Shown: positions 7,428 through 16,658, numbered from the stretch's first letter. The stretch: 35,624 nt of DNA from an uncultured Christensenellaceae bacterium (GCA_905234985.1 CAJOJQ010000045.1:1-35624); one strand, 5' to 3'. Made by a program: numbers and translations. The notes: generated from the sequence alone by a model not told the origin.

Positions 7428-9236
7428 ATGAAAACCAAATATTTAACTTCCGTTATTTTGGCGCTGCTGCTGGCCTTTTTGTGCGCCGCGCCGCCCTTTG
7501 CTCAGGCGGATGGCTGGGAGGAGGACAAGGCGCTGGTGCTTTCCCACGTGGCGGAGGATTACCCGGATTGGCAGGTGAGCTTCACTACAATATACGGTTC
7601 GGGCAAGTGGAACGACGAGATGGCGATACATGTGCACCTGGGCCTGTACCGGGTGGAGGACGGCATGCTGATTCAAAAAACGCTGCGCGTGCTGGTCAAT
7701 CCCCTGCGGGCGGGGGAAGAAATCTGCTATGACGAAATCGATCTGGTTCCGGTGCCCCTGTCACCGCTGGCCGTGGAGAAAATCGAAGCGCCGGCCCCGG
7801 ATGAAATCGCCCTGGACGATTGGATCGACGTGCAAAAGCTCCCCGGCCTGGCGGAATTCATGCTGGAGGACGACGAACACTGGGAGAACTTAGGCGCTTT
7901 TTCGGACAAGCTCATCGGCGTCGCCGTGAACGGAGAAAGAAAACAGCGCGTCTGCATCGCTTACTGGAACGGGCAGGCGTATGGCGAAATCCTTTCCTCG
8001 CCCGTCCAGGAAAAATCCTTCCGGCTCAATGAAATTCATTCCGGGGAGGATGAACTGGAGCTGATGGTGGACGACGGGCTGGTCTATGTGTACTGCGGCG
8101 GGGACGTGCCGGGCATTTACGGGATCAACACAGGATGGGGTATTTGGATTTTTGGGGACGGTTTGGTTTGGAATGGCACCCTGGGAATTTCCGGTGAAAG
8201 CAGCAATGAGCTTTATCCAGGCGTGCCCACCTTCCCCCTGTCCCTGACGGAAATGGACATATCCGCCGTACCCCTGACGAATGCCGAACTGCTGGCCGCC
8301 ATGGACGCTTCGGGCTGGGCCTGCGTCCGGGTCAACGGCGCGGAAATGCGGGACGGACCAGGCGGGAACGTGATCGCCGCCTGTTACGCCCGCCTGTTCG
8401 GTCAAATCAAAGAAGAACAGGGGGATTGGGTGCTGCTGCACATCGGCGGCGAGGAACACGGCGGGATGGGCTGGTTCCGCCGGGAGGATTTGGCCTTTGG
8501 CCGGGAGGGATTTTTCATCCCCTGCGGCTTCCCCTCCTACGATGATCGGGACAGCGACGCGGCGCACCTGAATGAAGTGCTGCAAGGGCTGCCTGAACCG
8601 CTTTCGGAGGATTCAGACTATTTGACGTGGCTCGTGGGTAAAAAGCAAAACGGGGACTGGCTGGTGCTGGTGGACGCGGACGCCCTCTGTACCGCCCCGC
8701 CGGACGCTTTTTCCGACATCGGGGAACCGGAGGAATACTACGATTTCCGGTATCAATACGATTGGACCGACGACGATTTCCGGACGCTGGAATATATCGA
8801 AGACGATACGGGTCTTTCCTTCCTGCGCATCTACATGGAGGACGCTGAATTTGTCCGAGACGCGTTCCCCCAGCATTGCTATTTAGAAACGGAGCATGAC
8901 GGCCCCGCTATTTTGATGGATTATTACATGAAAATGCCCGACGGCCCGCTTTCCTGGGACGAAGTGCCCATGGAAAACCATGTTTGGATGACCTTTGAAT
9001 TCCTGGATGGGAAATGGGTGCTGACGGACTGCACCGACGCTCAGACCTGGATGGCGAAGGTGGAAAACGGGCGCATCACCTTTACCGATTATTCCCAGCC
9101 CGGCCCGGACTGGGAATGGACGGCTGATCTGGACAGCGATTTGATGACCTTCGATTTTCTCCAGTTGGAAGCTCTGATCGACCAATACAACGCCATCATG
9201 CCCGAAAGGCTCTCCCTGACGGGAGACGAGGGATGA
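7428..9236 (+). CDS. Secreted protein with a bacterial SH3-like domain
   Basis: A 602-residue exported protein with a clear signal peptide (residues 1-26, ending FAQA). A bacterial SH3-like segment spans about 290-362 (VRVNGAEMRDGPGGNVIA, then GDWVLLHIG and a MGWFRREDL end), a module that usually binds cell wall or peptides. The remaining sequence is acidic and rich in Trp and Asp, with no family I can name. It starts 77 bp after the anti-sigma-like gene, has GGAGG before its ATG, and could belong to the sigma-factor regulon. No catalytic motif is visible. Confidence 0.82.
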   Translation: MKTKYLTSVILALLLAFLCAAPPFAQADGWEEDKALVLSHVAEDYPDWQVSFTTIYGSGKWNDEMAIHVHLGLYRVEDGMLIQKTLRVLVNPLRAGEEICYDEIDLVPVPLSPLAVEKIEAPAPDEIALDDWIDVQKLPGLAEFMLEDDEHWENLGAFSDKLIGVAVNGERKQRVCIAYWNGQAYGEILSSPVQEKSFRLNEIHSGEDELELMVDDGLVYVYCGGDVPGIYGINTGWGIWIFGDGLVWNGTLGISGESSNELYPGVPTFPLSLTEMDISAVPLTNAELLAAMDASGWACVRVNGAEMRDGPGGNVIAACYARLFGQIKEEQGDWVLLHIGGEEHGGMGWFRREDLAFGREGFFIPCGFPSYDDRDSDAAHLNEVLQGLPEPLSEDSDYLTWLVGKKQNGDWLVLVDADALCTAPPDAFSDIGEPEEYYDFRYQYDWTDDDFRTLEYIEDDTGLSFLRIYMEDAEFVRDAFPQHCYLETEHDGPAILMDYYMKMPDGPLSWDEVPMENHVWMTFEFLDGKWVLTDCTDAQTWMAKVENGRITFTDYSQPGPDWEWTADLDSDLMTFDFLQLEALIDQYNAIMPERLSLTGDEG

Positions 9237-9269
9237 GAAGCGAAAAGAACACTTTACGGAGGGAACCCC

Positions 9270-10151
9270 ATGGACTGGCTCAGTGTGATTTTGATTGCGG
9301 GCATCGTGCTGCTGTACAGCTTTCAAACTCTGTTCTGCACCTTGTATAACCAACGGTATCCCGGCAACGCGGAATGCGCCGCGCCGGTGTTCTGCATCCT
9401 GGAATCGGCGTTCATCACCCTGATCACCTGGGCGCTGAACGGGTTCAGTTTCCACGCCAGCCCGCCCACGCTGCTCTTTGGGTGCCTGAACGCCCTGGTG
9501 CTGTTCGGCTACAATAGCAGCCTGATGGCGGCGGGCAAGCGGGGTTCCTACGCCTTTTTCAATATGGCCCTGCTGTACGGGGCCATCCTGGTGCCCATGG
9601 CGTACAGCGCCATTTTCCTCCACGAAGGCACCACCGCTGTGCAATGGGTGGGCGTGGTGCTGATGCTGGCGGCGTTCCTGCTCATGAACTGGGAAGGGAA
9701 AACGGAGAAAACCGCCAAGCGGGGGTTCTATCTGTTCTGTGCCCTGCTGTTTTTGTGCAACGGCCTGTACAGCGTGTTCCTCAAAATGCAGTCCGTGGCC
9801 TGCGAAGACGAAAGCTCCGAAATGATCATGCTGACCTTCGGCCTCATGGGCCTCGCCGCGCTGATCCAACTGGCGATTGCGCAAAAGGGCAATACCCTGC
9901 AAGCCTTCCGCCAGAACAAGCGCAGCCTGCCGCCCCTCATCGCCTGCCTGCTCAGCGCCGGACTGGCCGTCAACGGCCTGGTGGCGGTGATCCCCCGGGT
10001 CAATTCCGTGGTGCTGTATACCGTGGAAAACGGCGGGGTGCTGCTGCTGTCCTTCCTGTACGCGGTAACGCTGTTCCGCGAAAAACCCGTCCCCAAAAAA
10101 GTGGCGGGCGTGGTGATCGCGGTGGTCAGTATTACGCTGTTGAGCCTGTGA
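9270..10151 (+). CDS. EamA/DMT-superfamily transporter
   Basis: A 293-residue integral membrane protein with about ten hydrophobic helices in two similar halves, the layout of drug/metabolite (EamA) transporters. The first half ends with a GVVLMLAAFLLMNWEGK segment and the second with GVVIAVVSITLLSL, which are equivalent EamA helix positions. Transported substrate cannot be told from sequence; family members export amino acids, metabolites or drugs, or import nucleotide sugars. GGAGGG precedes the ATG, and the 33-bp gap to the previous gene allows co-transcription. A strong hairpin follows. Confidence 0.85.
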   Translation: MDWLSVILIAGIVLLYSFQTLFCTLYNQRYPGNAECAAPVFCILESAFITLITWALNGFSFHASPPTLLFGCLNALVLFGYNSSLMAAGKRGSYAFFNMALLYGAILVPMAYSAIFLHEGTTAVQWVGVVLMLAAFLLMNWEGKTEKTAKRGFYLFCALLFLCNGLYSVFLKMQSVACEDESSEMIMLTFGLMGLAALIQLAIAQKGNTLQAFRQNKRSLPPLIACLLSAGLAVNGLVAVIPRVNSVVLYTVENGGVLLLSFLYAVTLFREKPVPKKVAGVVIAVVSITLLSL

Positions 10152-10169
10152 GAACTGGAATACAACAAG

Positions 10170-10196
10170 AGCGCCGGAAGCAGCTTCCGGCGCTCT
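10170..10196. terminator. Convergent hairpin between the EamA and SPFH genes
   Basis: A near-perfect 12-13 bp GC-rich stem (GAGCGCCGGAAGC / GCTTCCGGCGCTC) is placed between two convergent genes. It lacks a clean T-run on either strand, so it may act as a 3'-end stabiliser or weak bidirectional terminator. Confidence 0.65.
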
Positions 10197-10214
10197 GATC
10201 GTATCGAATTGGTT

Positions 10215-11207
10215 TTATTCGCCCTGCTTCGCGCCGCATTCGGGGCAGAACTTGGCGGCGCGGGGGATGCGGCTGCCGCATTCGGAGCAGAACTTGGTTT
10301 CGCCCGCGGAGGCGGCGGCCTGCTGGGGCGCGGCCTGGGGAGCGGCGGCCTGGGGATTGAACGCGCCCTGCATGGTCTGGGCCATCATAGCGCCCATGCC
10401 CATGGAAGCGCCAAAGCCCGCCATGCCGTTGGGATTGTTGGCGGCGTCTCGGAGGGCTTCGGCGGCCTGGAACTGGGTGTACTTGTTCAGGTCGCCCACC
10501 ACGCCCATGGAAGTGCGGCGGTCCATGGCCTTTTCCACTTCGTCGGGCAGGGAGATGTTTTCGATCACGAAGGTTTCCAGCTTGAGGCCCAAGTTGGCGA
10601 TGCGGGGAGACAGAGTCTGCAGGGCGTACTGGCCCAATTCGTCATAGTTGGCGGCCAGGTCCAGGGCGGGGATTTTGCTCTGGGCGATGGCGTCGGAAAG
10701 GCCGGAAACCAGGGTGCGCTTGATCTGGCCGGTCACGCCCTCCACGCTCATATAGGCGTTGGTGCCGAAGGCTTCCTTCAGGAAGGCCACGGGATCGGAA
10801 ACCCGGAAGGAATAGATGCCATGGGCGCGCAGGCGCACCATGCCGAATTCGGCGTCCCGCATCATGACGGGATTGCTGGTGCCCCACTTCTGATCCAGGA
10901 ACTGCTTGGTGTTCACGAAGTACACTTCCGCCTTGAAGGGGGAGTTGAAGCCGTACTTCCAGGATTTGAGGGCGGTGAGGATGGGCATGTTCTGGGTTTT
11001 CAGCTCGTAACGACCGGGACCGAACACGTCGGCCAATTCGCCCTCGTTCACCATGATGGCGACCTGGCTCTCGCGCACGGTCAGCTGCGCGCCGTTCATG
11101 ATTTCCTTGCCGTTGCGGTCATAACGGAAAACCATGGTATCGCTGGAATTGTCCTTCCATTCGATCACGTCCACAAGCTGGCTGGTAAATACGTCAAAAA
11201 GTCCCAT
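10215..11207 (-). CDS. SPFH-domain (YdjI-like, 'virion core'-type) protein with C-terminal zinc ribbon
   Basis: A 330-residue cytosolic protein. Residues about 25-230 form an SPFH/band-7 type domain of the YdjI branch (VRESQVAIMVNEGELADVFGPGRYEL near the start, VEGVTGQIKRTL later). After a Gln/Ala/Met-rich linker (about 255-300) comes a zinc ribbon with two CxxC pairs (FCSECG and FCPECG). Relatives in Bacillus sit with stress or PspA-type genes and are thought to act at the membrane, but their role is unclear. It begins 15 bp after the degenerate receiver-like gene, with a good AAGGAGGA site, so the two form an operon on the minus strand. Confidence 0.88.
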   Translation of the reverse strand: MGLFDVFTSQLVDVIEWKDNSSDTMVFRYDRNGKEIMNGAQLTVRESQVAIMVNEGELADVFGPGRYELKTQNMPILTALKSWKYGFNSPFKAEVYFVNTKQFLDQKWGTSNPVMMRDAEFGMVRLRAHGIYSFRVSDPVAFLKEAFGTNAYMSVEGVTGQIKRTLVSGLSDAIAQSKIPALDLAANYDELGQYALQTLSPRIANLGLKLETFVIENISLPDEVEKAMDRRTSMGVVGDLNKYTQFQAAEALRDAANNPNGMAGFGASMGMGAMMAQTMQGAFNPQAAAPQAAPQQAAASAGETKFCSECGSRIPRAAKFCPECGAKQGE

Positions 11208-11222
11208 ATCGGTTCCTCCTTA

Positions 11223-12035
11223 TCATGCTTCCTGCGCGTCGCGCAGCAAATCTTTCACGCTGGTCAGCCAGGCCGACTCGGTGACCATCATATCCAGATC
11301 CAGATAATCCTTGATTTTCTGAATGCTGTCCTGAATGTGTACGTCGGTGCGGCGGCCCAGCTCCTCCGGCGTTTCGGGCTTCTGGCCGTGCATGGGCATG
11401 CACACGATGCGGATATGCCGGGGGGTGAGTACCGCCACGGCGTAATAAATGCCTTCCACGTAGCGGCCGAAGAAATTATTGCGCAGGGCGCTTTCCAGCC
11501 GCTGCTGGGCGTGGCCCCGATGCTCGGACAGGTAGGCGTCGCCCTGGGGCATGTCGATTTCGTACAGCACGCAGGGCTTATCCACGCTCACGTGGGAGCG
11601 AACCAGCTTCAATTCCCGCTGCAGGCCGTTCCAGTCCCGCACGTTCCCGGCCAGCAGATCGTGGATCAGCTCGTCCCGCTGGATGGTGAGCATGGCCTCT
11701 TCGTCATAATATTCATCGGCGTAATCGGCATGCAGCCGATCCAGCACGGCCACGGTCTGGCGCAGGGCGGTCTGCTGCTCGGCGCAGCCTAAGCAGACCT
11801 GGAAAATGGGCAGGCTGGGCCGCCCGTAGCGCAGGAATTTGGTCAGCGGCATGCCGTCCACGTCAAAAAAACGATAACCCACCGCGTCGATGGCCTTGCT
11901 GTTGAGCAAATCAATGGCTTCCTGGGGAGAAGACGCCATGTAAGGCGCGCGGCAGTTCAGGTTTTGCCAGGGAATCTGATCACGGAACAGCGTGAGCAGG
12001 TCGTCCCGGTCTGTTACCAGCAGCAGTTTGTACAT
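11223..12035 (-). CDS. Receiver-like protein with degenerate phosphorylation site and no DNA-binding domain
   Basis: A 270-residue protein. The N-terminus (MYKLLLVTDRDD) looks like the start of a YesN-type response-regulator receiver, but the region that should carry the phospho-acceptor Asp reads DAVGYRFFDVDG, without an Asp at the expected strand end. The middle (about 120-225) resembles the central domain of YesN-like regulators (DELIHDLLAGN, then VLYEIDM). The AraC-type helix-turn-helix expected at the C-terminus is absent. It may be a phosphorylation-independent partner of the SPFH protein encoded next to it. I chose the ATG at 12035 because it has GGAGG upstream and lies downstream of the promoter; the longer frame would overlap that promoter. 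Confidence 0.72.
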   Translation of the reverse strand: MYKLLLVTDRDDLLTLFRDQIPWQNLNCRAPYMASSPQEAIDLLNSKAIDAVGYRFFDVDGMPLTKFLRYGRPSLPIFQVCLGCAEQQTALRQTVAVLDRLHADYADEYYDEEAMLTIQRDELIHDLLAGNVRDWNGLQRELKLVRSHVSVDKPCVLYEIDMPQGDAYLSEHRGHAQQRLESALRNNFFGRYVEGIYYAVAVLTPRHIRIVCMPMHGQKPETPEELGRRTDVHIQDSIQKIKDYLDLDMMVTESAWLTSVKDLLRDAQEA

Positions 12036-12075
12036 AGTGCCTCCATCCTCGTTCAGATTCTGACTTACCTTTCCG

Positions 12076-12104
12076 ATTATAGCATAAAGCCCCCCCTCTG
12101 ACAA
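12076..12104 (-). promoter_or_regulatory. Promoter of the receiver-like/SPFH operon
   Basis: On the minus strand TTGTCA (12104-12099) and a perfect TATAAT (12081-12076) are 17 bp apart. This fixes the start of the downstream gene at 12035 and not further upstream. Confidence 0.8.
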
Positions 12105-12173
12105 TCATTTTTTGCGGAAAAGGGGAGGGCTTTTAAGGGGAAAATGGCAGGAATTGACGGAGAAAAGAGAGGG

Positions 12174-12250
12174 GAGTTGAGAGTGGAGAGTTGAGATTTA
12201 TATTGTGATACATTCTATGATCTCAACTCTCAACTCTTAACGCTCAACTC
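12174..12250. repeat. Inverted array of heptanucleotide repeats
   Basis: The left arm is three 7-nt units (GAGTTGA, GAGTGGA, GAGTTGA) followed by GA and TTTATATTGT (12197-12206). After 13 bp comes the right arm at 12220-12250, four heptads on the opposite strand (TCTCAAC, TCTCAAC, TCTTAAC, GCTCAAC). The arms can fold into a long imperfect hairpin and may serve as the 3' end of the DUF1846 transcript. A related array lies at 35454-35499. Confidence 0.75.
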
Positions 12251-12257
12251 TGCATCC

Positions 12258-13739
12258 TTACGGGTGATAGAGCTTCTGCGTCTGGTAATGGGGGTCGCAG
12301 GTCAGGTTGATTTTCAGGCGGCGGAAAATATTTTCATCCACGGGGGAGAGGATCACGGTGGAATGGGCCTCGCATCCCGCTAATTTTTTCAGCTGGCTCA
12401 TCACATTGGCGGCGGCGGGGTCCGTGGCGGCGCAGATAGAGAGGGCCAGCAGGATCTCGTCGGAATGCAGCCGGGGGTTGTGGTTGCCCAAATAATCGCA
12501 TTTCAGGGTCTGGATGGGTTCGATCACCGAAGGGGAAATGAGGTGCGCTTTTTTCTCGATGCCGCCCAGCGCCTTGGCCGCGTTCAGCACGGCGGCGGCG
12601 GAGGGTCCCATCAAATCGCTGGTTTTGCCGGTGATGATCTGGCCGTCGGCCAATTGAATGGCGATGGCGGGCGCGCCGGTTTCATTGGCCCGGCGGCGGG
12701 CGGCGGCAATGACCGGGCGCTCGTCGTCGGTCAGGCCCATTTTGCGCATCAGCAACTCTAACTTCTGCACCTCGGCGGATTCCGCCTTGCCCTGGCGCAG
12801 GCCGCACTGGGCGGCGTAATACCGACGGATGATCTCTTGCCGGGCGGCGGCGCGGCAGGCGTCGTCGTCGACGATGCATTTGCCCACCATGTTCACGCCC
12901 ATGTCCGTGGGGGATTTGTAGGGCGACTGGCCGTAAATGTATTCAAACAGGGCGTTGAGTACCGGAAAAATTTCAACGTCCCGGTTGTAATTCACCGTGG
13001 TGACGCCGTAGGCTTCCAGGTGGAAGGGGTCGATCATGTTCACGTCGTCCAGGTCGGCGGTGGCGGCCTCGTAGGCCACGTTGACCGGATGGGTCAGGGG
13101 CAGGTTCCAGATGGGGAAGGTCTCAAACTTGGCGTAGCCCGCGTTCACGCCCCGCTGATGCTCCTGGTACAGCTGGCTTAAGCAGGTGGCCATTTTGCCG
13201 CTGCCGGGGCCGGGAGCCGTCACCAGCACCAGAGGCCGGGAGGTTTCAATATATTCGTTGCGGCCAAAGCCCTCGTCGCTGACGATGTGCTTCACGCTGT
13301 AGGGATAGCCCTCGATGGGGAAATGGCGGTACACCTTCACCCCAACGCTTTCCAAAAGCTGCTTGAAATGCACCGCGGCCCGCTGCTCCTGCCACCGGGT
13401 CATGACCACGCTGCCCACATACAGGCCGATGCCCCGGAAGGAGTCGATCAGGCGCAGCACGTCGGCATCGTAAGTGATGCCCAAATCTCCCCGCACTTTG
13501 CTTTTTTCAATATCGTCGGCGTTGATGGCGATCACCAGCTCCGCCTGATCCTTCAAATTCAGCAGCATGGACATTTTGCTGTCCGGCCGGAAGCCCGGCA
13601 GCACCCGGGAGGCGTGATAATCGTCAAACAGCTTGCCCCCTAACTCTAAGTACAGCTTGCCCCCAAATTCGTCGATCCGCTCCAGGATATGCTGCGACTG
13701 CATGGCCGTGTATTTGTCATGATCAAAACCGATGCGCAT
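12258..13739 (-). CDS. DUF1846 (UPF0371) family protein
   Basis: A 493-residue cytosolic protein of the DUF1846/UPF0371 family, recognisable by its N-terminus (GFDHDKYTAMQSQHILERI), the LGGKLFDDYHASRVLPGF segment (about 33-50) and full-family length. Residues 174-184 read APGPGSGKMAT, a P-loop-like turn, so nucleotide or phosphate binding is plausible. The biochemical role of the family is not established to my knowledge. The ATG at 13739 is preferred over an upstream in-frame Met because AAGGGGG lies about 9 nt before it. The gene is a single unit with its own promoter and ends just before the heptad repeat. Confidence 0.88.
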   Translation of the reverse strand: MRIGFDHDKYTAMQSQHILERIDEFGGKLYLELGGKLFDDYHASRVLPGFRPDSKMSMLLNLKDQAELVIAINADDIEKSKVRGDLGITYDADVLRLIDSFRGIGLYVGSVVMTRWQEQRAAVHFKQLLESVGVKVYRHFPIEGYPYSVKHIVSDEGFGRNEYIETSRPLVLVTAPGPGSGKMATCLSQLYQEHQRGVNAGYAKFETFPIWNLPLTHPVNVAYEAATADLDDVNMIDPFHLEAYGVTTVNYNRDVEIFPVLNALFEYIYGQSPYKSPTDMGVNMVGKCIVDDDACRAAARQEIIRRYYAAQCGLRQGKAESAEVQKLELLMRKMGLTDDERPVIAAARRRANETGAPAIAIQLADGQIITGKTSDLMGPSAAAVLNAAKALGGIEKKAHLISPSVIEPIQTLKCDYLGNHNPRLHSDEILLALSICAATDPAAANVMSQLKKLAGCEAHSTVILSPVDENIFRRLKINLTCDPHYQTQKLYHP

Positions 13740-13781
13740 GGATGATCGCCCCCTTCGACGTTTTTTGCCCCACACCAGGAA

Positions 13782-13810
13782 ATTATATCATGACCCGAAG
13801 GGGGAAACAA
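13782..13810 (-). promoter_or_regulatory. Promoter of the DUF1846 gene
   Basis: On the minus strand TTGTTT (13810-13805) and a perfect TATAAT (13787-13782) are separated by 17 bp, about 35 bp before the predicted start of translation. Confidence 0.75.
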
Positions 13811-13833
13811 GGAGGAAAATGTTTTTTCCGTCA

Positions 13834-13867
13834 AAAAGCCCCCGCCCGGCGAGGGGCGGGGGCTTTT
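13834..13867 (-). terminator. Intrinsic terminator of the Big_2 gene
   Basis: A perfect 14-bp stem (AAAAGCCCCCGCCC / GGGCGGGGGCTTTT) with a 6-nt loop and a following T-run on the minus strand lies 25 bp after the stop codon at 13893. The A/T ends also give a T-run in the plus direction. Confidence 0.85.
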
Positions 13868-13892
13868 CCGGCCATGGGAAAAGGGTTTTCCC

Positions 13893-16526
13893 TTAAATGG
13901 AGGGGCCGGGCTGATCACCGGTCTGATCCTCAAGCGGTTCATCGTCGTCATGGTAATCATCGTCGTCCGTGTAGGGGCCGATGTAGCTGTCCGCCATATA
14001 GGTCATGCGCAGGAGATCAGCGTCCTTGTAGGTGTACTTGAAGCCGTCGTCGCAGCGGTAGCCGGTCAGCGTGAACACCATGTAGCCGACCTTGGTGCCG
14101 GGCTGCACATAGTTATCAAAGTGGAAGCGTCCGTGGCGCGTGGTGCGTCCCTCGCCCAGGGTGTCCATATAGTAGCCGCTGAAAATGTGGCTGTTTTCCG
14201 TGGTGCAGATGATGGGGTTATCGTAGTCGTCGTAGAGTTCGATCATGAAATAGATCCGGGTGATGTTCATGTTGCTGTTGTTCCGGAGCGAAATCTTAGG
14301 CGCGTTGCCTTCCAGATAGAAATCGGTGATAGTCAGGGCCTTGCGGTAGGTGCCCACGCGCACGCGGCAGCTGGTGACAAAGCCGCCGTCCTCGGTGGTG
14401 CCGATCAGGGTCGTTTCGCCCCAGGCATGGCCGTACACCCGCGGCTTGTTGGTTTTGCCCTTCACCGTGGCGATCCTTTCATCGGTGGATATCCAGCTCA
14501 TGTTGGTGTTGCTGGCGTCGCTGGGTTCAAGGATCGCGGTGACGGTCAGGGATTCTTCGGGGTCCAGCACGTATTCCTGCCGGCCCATATGCACGCCGGT
14601 CACAGGCTGGATCACGCTCACCTTGACCTTAGCGCTCTTATCGGAGCCGTCCTTGGCCTTGACGGTGATATAGGTTTCGCCGCGCTTGACGGCGTGAATG
14701 GTGCCGTCGGGATCCACGGTGGCCACCTTGCTGTTGCCGCTGGTAAAGGTGACGGCCTTGTCCGTGGCGTCATCGGGGTATACGGTCCAGGAAATGCGGG
14801 CGCTCTCCTGCACCCGAAGGCTCAGCTCCTTGGGGCTGACGCTGATTTCGGTCACGCGCTGCAGAACGTTCACCACGCAGAAAGCGGTCAGCGTCGGGTC
14901 TTCCTCGGAGGCGCAGATCACGGTGGTGACGCCCGCCTTCACGCCGGTGACGCGGCCTTCCTTATTGACGGTGGCGACGGACGGATCCACCACGCTCCAG
15001 GTCACCCGTTTGTTGTTGGCGTTGGCGGGCAGCACCGTAGCGGTGAGCGTGGTATTGCGGCCCGTATAAACAAACACGCTGCTCTGCTTGATGGAGACGG
15101 ATTCCGGCATCTGGGCGACCGTCACCTTCACGGAGGCGGTGCGGTTGGAGCCGTCCGCGGCCTTAAGAGTAATGGTGGCCTCGCCGCGGGCCAGGCCGGT
15201 TACGACGCCGTATTCATCCACGGAGGCGATGCGGCTGGCGGAGGAGGCAAAGGTCACGCTCTGGTTATTGGCGTCGGCGGGTTCCACCGTCCAGCCCAGC
15301 ACCAGCTGCGCGCCTACGGGCACGGTGACGGTCTTGGCGTCCGGCTTGATGGCGGTGACCTGCTGGCCCACCGTCAGGACGATCTGGGCGGTGACGGCGG
15401 GATCGGCTTCGGCGGCGCAGGTGATGACGACTGTGCCGCGGCTCTTGCCGGTGACGCGGCCCTCCTTGCTGACGGTGGCGACGGCGGGATCAGAGGACGA
15501 CCAGGTCACCTTCTTGTTGTTGGCGGTGCTGGGCTGAACCGCCGCCGTAACGGTGATGCTGCCCCCCACAAAGAGGGTGTCGCCCTTGCTCGTCAGGATG
15601 ATGTCTTCCGGCAGCTGCTGCACGCTGATGGCGGCCTCGGCCGTTTTGCCGGAGCCGTCCGCCGCCGTGGCCTTCACCCGGCCGTTGCCCTTTGCCAGGC
15701 CGGTGATCTCGCCCGTTTCGCTGACGGAAATGATTTTGGGCGTGAGGCTGCTCCAGACCACCTCCTGAATGGTGGCGTCCGCAGGGGTAAAGACGGCCTC
15801 GGCCTGGGCCGTTCCGCCCACGCCCACGGCCTTTTTGTCCACGCTCACGGCGATGGAGCGCGTGCGCTTGATGCAGAAGACGTGGTACCGCGCGGCCAAT
15901 TCGGGATTCGACTGGCTGGAAACGGTCAGCATCGTTTCGCCCTCGCTGGCGGCGTTCAGGATATTGTTATTGCGCACCTGCACCAGCTTCCCGTCTTCCA
16001 CCGACAGGAAGACGCGTTTGTTGCTGGCGTCCCGGGGCAGGACGGACGTTTTGATTTGGGTGTCCTGGCCCACATAGAGCAGCAGCACCGGCAGGCTCTC
16101 CCCCGTTTCGGGGTCTTCAAACGTGCCGGTCAGCCGATCCGTGAGCAGGGGATCGTCGGGCGCGAGCACGGTCAGGGTCTTTTCATCCACCGCCACCTGG
16201 GTCACGGCGCGGAGCACGTGGATCGTGGCCTTGGCGGTGTAGCTTTTCCCATTCGCCTTGGCGGAGGCGGTAATGACCGCGTCGCCCTTGCTCATGCCCG
16301 TAACGAAGCCGTCGGGAGTGACGGAGGCGATTTTCAGGGAAGCGCTCGTCCAGGTGACGTCGCCGTCCAGGGCGCCGCCCTGGCGGAGAAGCTCCAGCTG
16401 CAGGGTGTCGCCCTCAAAGATGGAATACTCCTTCGCGGCGAAGGTAAAATCCTGATCCGCGAGTGCGATTCCGCACAGGGTCAGGAGCAGAAGACAGCAC
16501 AGAGATGCCGTGATCCAGCGTTTCAT
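13893..16526 (-). CDS. Secreted protein with about eight Big_2 (bacterial Ig-like) domains
   Basis: An 877-residue exported protein with a signal peptide (residues 1-23, ending ALA). It is built from about eight Ig-like Big_2 repeats of some 80-85 residues, each with the pattern l.v.VG.t..l...v.P.dAtnk.VtWsSsdp.iAtV...G.VtG...G.atIt..a.dgs......V.V. Repeat two carries an insertion. A distinct domain of about 120 residues follows (TITDFYLEGNAPKISLRN and onward), and the tail is Asp/Glu-rich. There is no LPxTG or S-layer motif, so the protein is either released or held by other contacts. Such proteins usually act in adhesion or as stalks for other domains. The repeats are diverged at DNA level, so recent duplication is unlikely. 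Confidence 0.92.
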   Translation of the reverse strand: MKRWITASLCCLLLLTLCGIALADQDFTFAAKEYSIFEGDTLQLELLRQGGALDGDVTWTSASLKIASVTPDGFVTGMSKGDAVITASAKANGKSYTAKATIHVLRAVTQVAVDEKTLTVLAPDDPLLTDRLTGTFEDPETGESLPVLLLYVGQDTQIKTSVLPRDASNKRVFLSVEDGKLVQVRNNNILNAASEGETMLTVSSQSNPELAARYHVFCIKRTRSIAVSVDKKAVGVGGTAQAEAVFTPADATIQEVVWSSLTPKIISVSETGEITGLAKGNGRVKATAADGSGKTAEAAISVQQLPEDIILTSKGDTLFVGGSITVTAAVQPSTANNKKVTWSSSDPAVATVSKEGRVTGKSRGTVVITCAAEADPAVTAQIVLTVGQQVTAIKPDAKTVTVPVGAQLVLGWTVEPADANNQSVTFASSASRIASVDEYGVVTGLARGEATITLKAADGSNRTASVKVTVAQMPESVSIKQSSVFVYTGRNTTLTATVLPANANNKRVTWSVVDPSVATVNKEGRVTGVKAGVTTVICASEEDPTLTAFCVVNVLQRVTEISVSPKELSLRVQESARISWTVYPDDATDKAVTFTSGNSKVATVDPDGTIHAVKRGETYITVKAKDGSDKSAKVKVSVIQPVTGVHMGRQEYVLDPEESLTVTAILEPSDASNTNMSWISTDERIATVKGKTNKPRVYGHAWGETTLIGTTEDGGFVTSCRVRVGTYRKALTITDFYLEGNAPKISLRNNSNMNITRIYFMIELYDDYDNPIICTTENSHIFSGYYMDTLGEGRTTRHGRFHFDNYVQPGTKVGYMVFTLTGYRCDDGFKYTYKDADLLRMTYMADSYIGPYTDDDDYHDDDEPLEDQTGDQPGPSI

Positions 16527-16562
16527 TTTCAGTTCCCTCCTATGTCAAGCGTTGCCAATTTG

Positions 16563-16591
16563 AGTATACGCTTGCAATGCGATTTTGGCAA
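16563..16591 (-). promoter_or_regulatory. Promoter of the Big_2 gene
   Basis: On the minus strand TTGCCA (16591-16586) and TATACT (16568-16563) are 17 bp apart. It is divergent from the ECF transporter promoter about 70 bp away. Confidence 0.75.
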
Positions 16592-16658
16592 GAGTTCCGC
16601 GGTTTTTCGCGCATCTTTTTTACAAAAGAATATAAGAATCATTTCGCGGCGGGCCAGG

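Noticed and set aside
10209..11792. 527-codon open frame opposite the SPFH and receiver-like genes
   Set aside because: It spans two real genes on the other strand and has His/Gly-rich shadow composition; no start signal supports it.
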